A stretch of 64,000 nt of DNA from contig PAPH01000034.1 in assembly GCA_002709005.1 (NCBI GenBank), forward strand, positions 1 to 64,000, in the 5' to 3' direction. The translations under genes were made by a program, and so were the position numbers. The notes beneath the pieces were generated by a model. That model was given only the letters and a program-made list of their open reading frames with translations. It made no database searches and was not told the DNA's origin. Source of the stretch: Hyphomicrobiales bacterium. Its GTDB lineage: Bacteria > Pseudomonadota > Alphaproteobacteria > Rhizobiales > Rhizobiaceae. How positions within the stretch are numbered: position 1 is the first letter of the stretch; every line of letters starts with the position of its first letter. This document shows positions 1 through 9,437 of the stretch, in pieces.

Positions 1-1650
1 GTCCGAAATATCGGCGGCGAACTCGATCGTCTGGTACTGGAACGGCGACCCTGTATCGGTCTCCTCCAGGCGGAAGAACGGTCGCTCCCCGGCCAGCGTC
101 CGGAAGGTCTCGAGATTGAAGCCGCTGATCGTTCCCGCGCCGACGGTTAGCGCGAAATGACCGGTGAAGTCATCCGGCGCCGTAGCCCAGGTCGGGTAGG
201 GGGTGTCGAGTTCGATATCCAGCGTGCCCTTTCCGCGCGGCAGCGGCCCGGTCAGGCCGAGCGCATCGAAAAGCGCGCCGAATTCCATGTCGCGAACGGA
301 CAACTGGAATTTGGCCCCACCTCTGCTTCCGGCCTCTGAGACCAGAACGCGCCCTAGAAGGTTGCCGCCATAGGCGGTCGCGTCGCCCAGATCGAATGTT
401 GCCCGCCCGCCGTCGACCCGTGCTGCGGCCGCCATGTTGGACATGGTGATCGGCCCCAGCCGCGCCGATTGCGCTGACAGCCTGAGGTCGAGCCGCAATT
501 CCCGTAGAAAACGCGTATCGATCGTCGAGGCGATTTCCGACCCAGAATGCGGGAGCGGCGTGAAGGCCCTCAGGAAGGAGGTGACATCGAGCGTGTTGAA
601 CGCGAGTGTGCCGGCAACAAGCGGCGGGGCCGATTTGTCGAAAGCCAGATCGAGCACGCCGATTCCCCGATTCTGATCCACAACGAGGATAAGGTCGTCG
701 AGCTTGGCGGTCATCTCGCTTGTCGACAGTTTGGCCCCGAGTTCGAGTGCGCCGATCGCCTCGCCCGGCCGGATATCGGTGCCGGACCATTCGAGCGCGC
801 GGCGCACGGAAGGCGTCTTGATGCGTATGTCGCCATTGGCGAAACCCTTGGAGGAGAGATTGGCCTCTCCCTTGAATTCGATACTGAGCGGCGAGGATGT
901 GACCACTGCGTCGACCGCCGCACTTCGCCCGCCCAACAAGAGAAGCGGGGACGCCGACGAGGCTTCGATTTTCATCTGCTCGCCGCGGAAGATCGCCGAC
1001 AGGTTGGTTCGTGCCGTGGAATTGGGATTCTGCCACACGACCGTGCCGTTCATCGCCGAAAGGCGCTCGGCCGGCGCGCCCGGGTCGCGGACCCAGTTCA
1101 GCGTGCCGTCGACGATCGTCACCGAGCCGAAGGCGGCATTGTCCGGCACCTCGGCCAGGGAGGCCGGTTCGGTGCTGCTCTGTTCGGCCGCATCTCGTGC
1201 CACGGCGGCCTCCACGCCGCGCGTGAGCTCGCCCTCACCGGACGTCCAGTTGGTCGAACCGTCGGGATAGATCTCGAGATTGAAGGTCGGGCGCACCAGG
1301 CGGAATTCGGAAAAGTTCGGAGAACCGAAAGCCGCCGAGAAGAGATTGAAATTGGCGACGATGGAATCCGCGCGCATGATCGGATCGCTGTCCGGATTGC
1401 CGCGCGGCAGGATCTTGACGTTGTCGAGCCGGATTCGCGGGACGGGCCAGAAGCTCAGTTTTGGCGCGTTGCCGAGCATCACGTCCTGCCCGGCCCAGTC
1501 GCCGATATCGCGCTCCAGACGGTCGCGCACCACATCGCTGGAAATGGCGAAAGGCAGCAGAAGAAGAATGGCGAGGATCGCCACCGCCGGAACGAGCGCC
1601 GCGAGCACAATCGATCGGCTGATCCGCCATTTGCCCAACCATGCCCGCAA
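1..1650 (-). CDS. AsmA family protein, 3' end outside the window
   Basis: The frame is open from a TTG start at 1650 to the window edge, giving 550 codons without a stop. A GGAGG ribosome site sits 5 bases before the TTG. The N-terminus has a basic start (RAWLGKWRISRS) and one membrane helix at about residues 13-33 (IVLAALVPAVAILAILLLL). It is followed by the AsmA-type pattern of inner-membrane anchor plus long periplasmic beta-rich repeats, for example DVVRDRLERDIGDWAGQDV and later GTLNWVRDPG. AsmA-like proteins are thought to help move phospholipid or shape the outer membrane. The gene is divergent from the acetoacetyl-CoA synthetase gene. The family call is by sequence feel, and the C-terminal DUF is not visible. 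Confidence 0.75.
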   Translation of the reverse strand, partial: MRAWLGKWRISRSIVLAALVPAVAILAILLLLPFAISSDVVRDRLERDIGDWAGQDVMLGNAPKLSFWPVPRIRLDNVKILPRGNPDSDPIMRADSIVANFNLFSAAFGSPNFSEFRLVRPTFNLEIYPDGSTNWTSGEGELTRGVEAAVARDAAEQSSTEPASLAEVPDNAAFGSVTIVDGTLNWVRDPGAPAERLSAMNGTVVWQNPNSTARTNLSAIFRGEQMKIEASSASPLLLLGGRSAAVDAVVTSSPLSIEFKGEANLSSKGFANGDIRIKTPSVRRALEWSGTDIRPGEAIGALELGAKLSTSEMTAKLDDLILVVDQNRGIGVLDLAFDKSAPPLVAGTLAFNTLDVTSFLRAFTPLPHSGSEIASTIDTRFLRELRLDLRLSAQSARLGPITMSNMAAAARVDGGRATFDLGDATAYGGNLLGRVLVSEAGSRGGAKFQLSVRDMEFGALFDALGLTGPLPRGKGTLDIELDTPYPTWATAPDDFTGHFALTVGAGTISGFNLETFRTLAGERPFFRLEETDTGSPFQYQTIEFAADISD

Positions 1651-1820
1651 GATGCCCTCCGGAGATTACTCCGCCGATTTCGCCGGTCTTCTGGATACGG
1701 TGTCGGTCGGGTGATTGCAATCGCCGGTCCGGGGAACGCAACGGCTAATTGGAGAGACTAGGGGACTTCCGCTGACCTCGCCTCTGGTGCTAATCACTCG
1801 CCATGGAAGGAGACCCGAGC

Positions 1821-3773
<1,953 letters not shown>

Positions 3774-3841
3774 ACGGCTTTCCCGGCCAAGATGTTAACG
3801 AAACCTTGCCGGCGGAATTAACCAACTCCGCAATGGGTTCT

Positions 3842-3988
3842 GGGGACAATTAGAATTGCGAAGGCCGCGGTAAGGACCGGTTAACACCTGCTGCGCTTTA
3901 GTTAACATGATCACGGGGACAATCCTTGTACCTCGTGTTGGTCAGCAAGTACAAATAACTTGAGGGGTCTTCGCGACCCCTCTTTTTT
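3842..3988 (+). ncRNA. Candidate small RNA or structured leader ending in a terminator
   Basis: The 255-base gap between aacS and the convergent kinase gene has no protein-like frame but is structured. GGGGACAAT occurs twice (3842-3850 and 3915-3923). GTTAAC palindromes lie at 3880-3885 and 3901-3906. TTGTAC and GTACAA form a possible stem just upstream of a strong terminator. This looks like a short RNA of about 80-90 bases ending at 3988. The 5' end is a guess, and I do not recognise the family. It could instead be only the 3' end of the aacS transcript. Confidence 0.3.
3962..3988 (+). terminator. Rho-independent terminator
   Basis: An 8-bp stem (GAGGGGTC / GACCCCTC) with a 5-base loop is followed by six T residues at 3983-3988. 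It would end transcription from aacS or from the candidate small RNA. Confidence 0.85.
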
Positions 3989-4028
3989 GTCCGGCCCCCT
4001 CCCGTGGGGACGGGGGCGCGTCTGATGA

Positions 4029-7000
4029 TCAGTCCGCCAGTACCCGCTGGGAGGGAAAGGTGATCGTCACCAGCGTCCCCTCCTTCGGGGCCGAGACGAT
4101 ATCGAACGCCGCACGGTTGGCCTCGACCATCGCCTTTGTCAGCGGCAGGCCCAGACCGGTTCCATCTCCGCGCTTGCGCGGCGTGGGGCCGACCTGTCCG
4201 AAGGGCTTCATCGCCTGTTCGAGTTCCTTGCGGGTCATTCCGATGCCGGTGTCGCGAATGCGCAGCACCACGTTTCCGTTTTGCTCGTAGGCGGTGGAAA
4301 CGACGATCTGGCCGCCCGAGGGCGTGTAGCGGATCGCGTTCGAGAGCAGGTTCAGCGCGATCTGCTTGACCGAGCGGGTATCGGCCACGACATCGGGCAG
4401 GGTCGCCGAAAGGCTCGTGCGGATGATGACGCGCTGGCTGTTGGCCATTGGCTGCAGCATGGAGACGCATTCGGCCAGTTGGTCGTTCAGCGTCACCGCC
4501 CCGAAGTCGAGATCGATCTCGCCGGCCTCGATCTTCGAGATGTCCAGAAGATCGTTGACGATATCCAGCACGTGCTTGCCGGAATTGCCGATGTCGTGGG
4601 CGTATTCGAGATAGCGCGGGCTGCCGATCGGCCCGAAGCGTTCCTCCACCATCATCTCCGAGAAACCGATGATTGCGTTGAGCGGCGTGCGGATCTCGTG
4701 GCTGACGCGGGCAAGGAAATCGCTCTTGTGCGAGTTGGCGGTTTCGGCGGCACGCTTGGCCTCGCGCAATTCTTCCTCGCTTTGCTTCCACTGGGTGATG
4801 TCGCGCAACACGGCGCAATAGCCGTTCGAGCCCGACAGCCGTCCGATGGTCATGAACAGTGGCGAGAGCCCCCCATTGGCTTCCCGCCCGATAACCTCGC
4901 GTCCGTCATTGAGGACGCTCGACACGCCGTGCTCGGCGAGGCCGCCGAGATAATCCATCACGGCGCGCTGGCTTTCATGGGCGAACAGCATGGCGAAGGG
5001 TTGGCCGAGCGTATCCGCATCGTCATAGCCGAAGAGCGCATGCGCTGAGCCGTTCATGGAGCGGATGCGGTTGTCCTCGCCGATGATGACGACCCCGTCG
5101 GTCGCGGTTTCGAGGATGGACCGAAGTTCGCGCGCCTCGATTTCGAGTGCGTTGATGCGCTCGCTGGCCGCCTCGTCGAACACGGTCGGTGACGCTTCGT
5201 CTTCCCGTTCGTCGTCTTCTTCGGGCCGGGGTGCCGGTACGGAGCTGTCCGGTTCGATAGTCTCCGAGACGATTTCCGGCTTCCGCGCCAGGCTCAAAAG
5301 CAGCGCCTGGCTGTCGTACCAGTTGATCGAGTGGAGGCGCGCGTTGACCGGCACCTCGGTGCCGTCAAGGCCGCACATCAGCATGGCGCCGGTTTCCTCG
5401 TCGCTCGAGAGGAGGTGATCGAGGCCACCGGCATCGGCGAGCGCTTCGAGGGAATCAAAGCCGGTGAGGGCGAAGAACTCGCGGTTGCCGTGAATCAATT
5501 CGTCGCCGGCGTGCACGAGAAGGGCGGCCGGTATCATGTCGATGACATCCTCCGTCAGCCCTGTTGCCGCGGCATTTCTAGGAGGCAGTTCGAAGCCGGA
5601 GGTGAATGACGGCGGATAGGATCCGAACGTCGCATCCAAATCGGCGGGAAGCTGTTCGCTCACTTCAATGACGGCTTCCTCTTCGGCGTCGCCGGAGAAT
5701 TCGTCCTCGCCCGAATCCACCCGCACCGCTTCCGAGGCACCATCCTCGCCGGAGGTTGCCTCTTCCTCGGCAGACGCGGCGTCAGCGTCCTCAGGGTGTT
5801 CCGTTTCGTTTTCGGAGCGTGTGGGTTCATCCGGCCGATGCCGGCTCTCGTCCGTTAGCGGGCCGTCGACATTGTCGAAAAGGGCGCTGACTTCTTCGGG
5901 CGCCTCGGGGATTTCCGGGACTACTGTAGGATCCTCGGACTCGAGATCCTGCGAGGGTTCTTCGTCCAAGATGGCGGTGTCATCTCCGCCGGAGACGGGC
6001 TTCTTCGGTTCCACCGTCTCGCGGGGCTGCAGGCCGATACCGAGCTTTTCGCCGATTTCGCGGAACGCCGCCTGTTCGAGCGGCGACAGGGTTTCGCGCG
6101 AACGGGCGCGGCGGGCCTCCAGATCGATGACCTTGTCACTTTCCCGGCGGCCGGCATTGGGGGTGAAGACCAGAGCGGGCTTCTCCCCCAGGAAGGGATC
6201 CGTACCGCTTGTGTCTTCCTCGTCGGGCTTCTCCGTAACGCCGTCGTCACCGGGCGTCGCGTCGTCATTGGCCGGTCCGGCCTCGCTGACGGTCGCCGAG
6301 GTCTCGTCAATCGCGGTAGCCTCGTTGTCGACGGTCGCTGTGTCCTCTTGGAGAAGGTCTGTTTCCGGCGCCTCTTCCATCCAGCTTTCGTCGTCGAAGC
6401 CCTCGGGGCTCACCTCTTCGAACAGCGTATCGGAAGCATCGGAAAGAGATGGGTCTTCAGTAGCGGTCCCGGCAAGATCCTCCGTCGTGTCGGTGACCAG
6501 CGCTTCCCCGTTGCGCTGGCGCGGAATCCACGGACCTGGGACGAGCGCAAGGCCGATCGCCTCGGGATCGGGACGCGCTTCGCCGATGCGCACGATGCCG
6601 AAACCTCTAAAACCGTCGAAACGGCGTTCGCGGGTGTAGGTGGGCAGCGCCGCCAGATCCACCGGCACGGCCAGTTCCGTGCCCTGAATGGGCCAGTAGA
6701 CGGTCTTGCCCGACCAGGTATCGCGGCGGCTCAGGAGATCGGTGATCACGTGATCCGGGTCGAGATTGAACACACGGGCGACGTCAGGAAAGCTGCGACC
6801 GATGATGTCGGCCGCATTCGGGCCGATCGCCTCTGCGAATTCGGGCGAGAGTTCGGAGAAGGTTCCGTTGCGGTCGATCTTCCAGACGAAGCGGACCGGC
6901 CGTCCGTCGGGATCGAAAACGAAGTCGTCTTCGTGCAGAAGCGCGTTGGCAGATGCCTCCACCGGCGCTTCAATTCCGCGCGCCACTTCTTCCGCATCCT

Positions 7001-7946
7001 CTCCGTCGAAGCCGTTTGTCACCTCTCCCACGGACGGTTGCGGGGGCACGGCGGCCCAGAGCGGATCGCCGTCGAAATCATCCCCGCGTGTGTCGTCCCC
7101 GGACCCCGCCTCGTCGCCGTTGGTGACGTCCTGGGCCTCCGCGAAAGCGCGCGGGAGGGCATCGTCGCTGCCTTCCGGCGCGGTGGCGGTCAGTTCCTCG
7201 CGCACCTTCTCCGCGTCGAAGGCGGGAAGGGGCGGGGGCAGGGTTTCCGGCTCTCGCTCGGGCACGATGTCCTCGGGAACAGTCTCGCCGCCGGTCTCCA
7301 CCACGAAAACCAGGTTGAGCGCGGGATCGTCCGTCAGCCGTCCGATCGCCGCCGGCTTCTCGCCACCGGCGCTGTGGATCATGCGTTTGACGAGCCTGTC
7401 GCGCTGCTGTTCGACGTCACGTGCCATGCGCCGGAGATCATCTACGGAAAGGTCCGCTTCGTCGAATGACGCGGTGCTGGCGAGAACCGAACCCGCCTCG
7501 TCGAGGACGGCGACATGGGCATCGCCCTCGTCGAATCCGCTGATGATCTCGCGTGCCCGCGCAGTCAGGCCGCCGGGATAGTCGCGCTCGGCGGAAATCA
7601 GTACCGCCGGCGCGCCGCCCGGCAGTTCGATGAGTTCGACCCGTGCGCCGACGGTCGTCCGCCGGAAGCCGCTGGAAACGCGAATGAGGAAATCCTGTCC
7701 GTCCTTGCGCGCAAGGCCATGCACTGCGGCGGCAATCTGCCGCTTTATCGAAGGACGGGCATCAATGCCGTCTTCGATCAGTTCGTAGATGCTCGAATAG
7801 CCGAACAATGCGGCGGCGGGCCCGTTGGCCCATACGACAGTGGTCAGATCAGGACTGGCCACGGCGAGCGCTTCTCCCCGGGCGAAGCGGTCGCGTATGT
7901 CCTTGTGTACGGCCAGATCGATGAAAGGATGACGATCGTACTGCAT
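4029..7946 (-). CDS. cbrA: CbrA-like PAS sensor histidine kinase (DivJ/PleC family)
   Basis: This 1305-residue kinase has a cytoplasmic look with no clear membrane helices. A PAS-like segment lies near the N-terminus (VVWANGPAAALFGY). A long acidic low-complexity stretch spans roughly residues 230-780, and a second PAS segment (ATDGVVIIGEDNRI) precedes the kinase core. The H-box SHEIRTPLNAIIGFSE puts the phospho-accepting His at about 1083. The N-box (NLLSNAIRY), DTGIG and GDGTGLGLPL follow. The H-box and the downstream SGKHVLDIVNDLLDISKIEAG are typical of kinases that act on DivK, and S. meliloti CbrA affects flagella, exopolysaccharide and symbiosis. The start is set at the ATG at 7946, where the PAS-containing protein begins. 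The frame opens upstream to 8006, but that extension is proline/glycine-rich and abuts the CtrA box. Orthology rests on synteny and motifs. Confidence 0.85.
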   Translation of the reverse strand: MQYDRHPFIDLAVHKDIRDRFARGEALAVASPDLTTVVWANGPAAALFGYSSIYELIEDGIDARPSIKRQIAAAVHGLARKDGQDFLIRVSSGFRRTTVGARVELIELPGGAPAVLISAERDYPGGLTARAREIISGFDEGDAHVAVLDEAGSVLASTASFDEADLSVDDLRRMARDVEQQRDRLVKRMIHSAGGEKPAAIGRLTDDPALNLVFVVETGGETVPEDIVPEREPETLPPPLPAFDAEKVREELTATAPEGSDDALPRAFAEAQDVTNGDEAGSGDDTRGDDFDGDPLWAAVPPQPSVGEVTNGFDGEDAEEVARGIEAPVEASANALLHEDDFVFDPDGRPVRFVWKIDRNGTFSELSPEFAEAIGPNAADIIGRSFPDVARVFNLDPDHVITDLLSRRDTWSGKTVYWPIQGTELAVPVDLAALPTYTRERRFDGFRGFGIVRIGEARPDPEAIGLALVPGPWIPRQRNGEALVTDTTEDLAGTATEDPSLSDASDTLFEEVSPEGFDDESWMEEAPETDLLQEDTATVDNEATAIDETSATVSEAGPANDDATPGDDGVTEKPDEEDTSGTDPFLGEKPALVFTPNAGRRESDKVIDLEARRARSRETLSPLEQAAFREIGEKLGIGLQPRETVEPKKPVSGGDDTAILDEEPSQDLESEDPTVVPEIPEAPEEVSALFDNVDGPLTDESRHRPDEPTRSENETEHPEDADAASAEEEATSGEDGASEAVRVDSGEDEFSGDAEEEAVIEVSEQLPADLDATFGSYPPSFTSGFELPPRNAAATGLTEDVIDMIPAALLVHAGDELIHGNREFFALTGFDSLEALADAGGLDHLLSSDEETGAMLMCGLDGTEVPVNARLHSINWYDSQALLLSLARKPEIVSETIEPDSSVPAPRPEEDDEREDEASPTVFDEAASERINALEIEARELRSILETATDGVVIIGEDNRIRSMNGSAHALFGYDDADTLGQPFAMLFAHESQRAVMDYLGGLAEHGVSSVLNDGREVIGREANGGLSPLFMTIGRLSGSNGYCAVLRDITQWKQSEEELREAKRAAETANSHKSDFLARVSHEIRTPLNAIIGFSEMMVEERFGPIGSPRYLEYAHDIGNSGKHVLDIVNDLLDISKIEAGEIDLDFGAVTLNDQLAECVSMLQPMANSQRVIIRTSLSATLPDVVADTRSVKQIALNLLSNAIRYTPSGGQIVVSTAYEQNGNVVLRIRDTGIGMTRKELEQAMKPFGQVGPTPRKRGDGTGLGLPLTKAMVEANRAAFDIVSAPKEGTLVTITFPSQRVLAD

Positions 7947-8008
7947 ACTGTCCTGTCCCGAATGCCTGTAAACACGTGCCCCCGGGCCGGGTTCCGCAAG
8001 GAGCACAG

Positions 8009-8023
8009 TTAACGTCTCATTAA
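8009..8023. promoter_or_regulatory. CtrA-type binding box upstream of the cbrA-like kinase
   Basis: The sequence TTAA, seven bases, TTAA (8009-8012 and 8020-8023) is an exact match to the alphaproteobacterial CtrA consensus. It lies 62 bases upstream of the kinase start at 7946, a usual place for a CtrA-controlled promoter. If it is used, a kinase of the CtrA pathway is itself under CtrA control. Confidence 0.6.
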
Positions 8024-8096
8024 TAGCTGGGAGCTGAATACCGGTCTAGCAAACCCTCGGACGAGCGCCCCGCTTTGTCAAATCGAGGTTAATGCG

Positions 8097-8158
8097 TTGT
8101 GCAGTGCACAAAAATTTCCGCCAGAATATTGCAATGCACAAATATCGGTGCTATATAA
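8097..8158 (+). promoter_or_regulatory. phaP promoter with two TGCA-type palindromes, possible PhaR/AniA operators
   Basis: An inverted repeat TTGTGC-N3-GCACAA lies at 8097-8111, and a related TTGCAATGCACAA lies at 8129-8141, 32 bases downstream or three helical turns. A possible promoter is TTGCAA (8129-8134), 18 bases, TATATA (8153-8158), so the second palindrome would cover the -35 box. PhaR-type repressors of phasin genes bind TGC/GCA palindromes, which suggests PHB-responsive control. Confidence 0.5.
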
Positions 8159-8218
8159 GGTGTCGAAATGGATCGGCACCCGTAACGCCGAGCCATCCCA
8201 ATTACCGAGGAGAATGAA

Positions 8219-8683
8219 ATGGCTACTACCAAAAAGCAGGCCGAGATGTTTCAGTTCCCGGCTTTTGACGTCAACAAGATGTCCGAAACCTACCGCGATT
8301 ATGCCGAGAAGGCCATGGCGCAGTCGAAGGAAAACTACGCCAAGATGAAGGAAGCCGCCGAGAGCGCAACCAAGACCATGGAAGCGACCCTCGAGAAGGC
8401 TCAGGCCGGCACCGTCGAACTCAGCCTCAAGGGCATCGACGCCGTGCGCGTGAGCACCGACAATTCGCTTTCGCACCTTGAAGCCCTTCTCGGCGTCAAG
8501 TCGATGGCCGAAATGATCGAGCTTCAGAGCACCTTCTTCCGCAAGCAGGCCGATCTGATGGTCGACCAGACCAAGGCCATGCAGGAAGCAGCCCGCAAGG
8601 TTGCCGAAGACGTGAGCAAGCCGTCGAAGGATGCCACCGAAAAGGCGCTCGGCGAAGTCGAAGCCAAGGTCAAGGCTGCCTGA
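8219..8683 (+). CDS. phaP: Phasin, PHB granule-associated protein
   Basis: The 154-residue protein is alanine-, lysine- and glutamate-rich, mostly helical, and has no signal peptide. It shows the phasin pattern FPAFDVNKMSETYRDYAEKA, then NSLSHLEALLGVKSMAEMIELQSTFFRKQ, which is the Phasin_2 core. It would coat polyhydroxybutyrate granules in the cytoplasm. GAGGAG lies just before the start, and the gene is monocistronic, with its own promoter and a strong terminator. Its place next to aacS and a CbrA-like kinase matches the phaP1 neighbourhood I recall in S. meliloti. Two TGCA palindromes upstream suggest a PhaR-type repressor. Confidence 0.93.
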   Translation: MATTKKQAEMFQFPAFDVNKMSETYRDYAEKAMAQSKENYAKMKEAAESATKTMEATLEKAQAGTVELSLKGIDAVRVSTDNSLSHLEALLGVKSMAEMIELQSTFFRKQADLMVDQTKAMQEAARKVAEDVSKPSKDATEKALGEVEAKVKAA

Positions 8684-8722
8684 TAGACCGATACGTTCCG
8701 GCGCCCCAACGCCGATCGCAAG

Positions 8723-8749
8723 AAGGCCGGGTTCAACCCGGCCTTTTTT
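8723..8749 (+). terminator. phaP terminator
   Basis: An 11-bp perfect stem (AAGGCCGGGTT / AACCCGGCCTT) with a single-base centre is followed by a T run to 8749, 39 bases after the phaP stop. Confidence 0.9.
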
Positions 8750-8887
8750 CGTGCGCGCTCACACCTGCTCCGCGATGGGGTCTTGAAAAGGACGCCAGAA
8801 AAGGCGGCCAGACCCTCTTGCAAAAAAAACGTCATGACCGTATTTGAGCGGCAGGTGGAACGTAGCGCTTAGCCGCGCTCGTAACGT

Positions 8888-8964
8888 GCGATTGTAGCTC
8901 AGTTGGTTAGAGCGCCGGATTGTGGATCCGGAGGTCGCTGGTTCGACCCCAGCCAATCGTACCA
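8888..8964 (+). tRNA. tRNA-His (GTG anticodon)
   Basis: The full cloverleaf can be drawn. Acceptor GCGATTG pairs with CAATCGT, the anticodon stem is CCGGA/TCCGG with GTG at 8922-8924, and the T arm is GCTGG-TTCGACC-CCAGC. The CCA end is encoded (8962-8964). Position 73 is A and pair 1:72 is G-U. Position -1 in the gene is T, not the usual G. Loss of the G-1:C73 feature is a known mark of one alphaproteobacterial group that includes the rhizobia. Confidence 0.97.
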
Positions 8965-9085
8965 CCGCCTCTTCCCTGAAAGACCGATGATATCCCTGCC
9001 GCGCCGGGACCTGGAGCATCCTGCATTCACGCGCAATCGCCCGATGCGGATAGGCTGCTCGAAAATCAAAAGAGTGGCGCGGGCG

Positions 9086-9322
9086 TCAGAACGCCTTGAA
9101 CGTCAACGTCGTCTGGGTGCGCTCGATACCGCTGATCGAATGAATGTTCTCGGCGACGAAGTGGCCGATATCGACGTCGTCGCCGACATAGAACTTGGCA
9201 AGCAGGTCGAACGGGCCACTCACCGAATAGACTTCAGAAGCGATTTCCCGGTTGGCCAGTTCCTCTGCCACGGCATAAGCCTTGCCGAGCTCACAGCGAA
9301 ATTCGACGAAAAAACATTGCAT
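9086..9322 (-). CDS. Stand-alone Lrp/AsnC ligand-binding (RAM) domain protein
   Basis: The protein is 78 residues: MQCFFVEF, then GKAYAVAEELANREIASEVYS, VSGPFDLLAKFYVGD and ISGIERTQTTLTFKAF. This is the alpha-beta RAM domain that binds amino acids in Lrp-family regulators, here without a DNA-binding part. The ATG at 9322 matches the usual length of these small proteins. The frame extends to 9451, but the added residues are not conserved-looking. It may modulate a full-length Lrp protein or bind an amino acid on its own. It follows the RND pump gene in the same direction but 115 bases away, so a shared function is unlikely. Confidence 0.8.
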   Translation of the reverse strand: MQCFFVEFRCELGKAYAVAEELANREIASEVYSVSGPFDLLAKFYVGDDVDIGHFVAENIHSISGIERTQTTLTFKAF

Positions 9323-9437
9323 GGGAACGTCCTGCTTCTGTGCCGCGCCGGCCGCGGCGCCTGTTTCGAATGCAGGTTCCCTTCTACGGCAAGCGGCAAC
9401 GGGCTGCCAATAGCCCGGGCCGAGGAAATGCCGCCGC

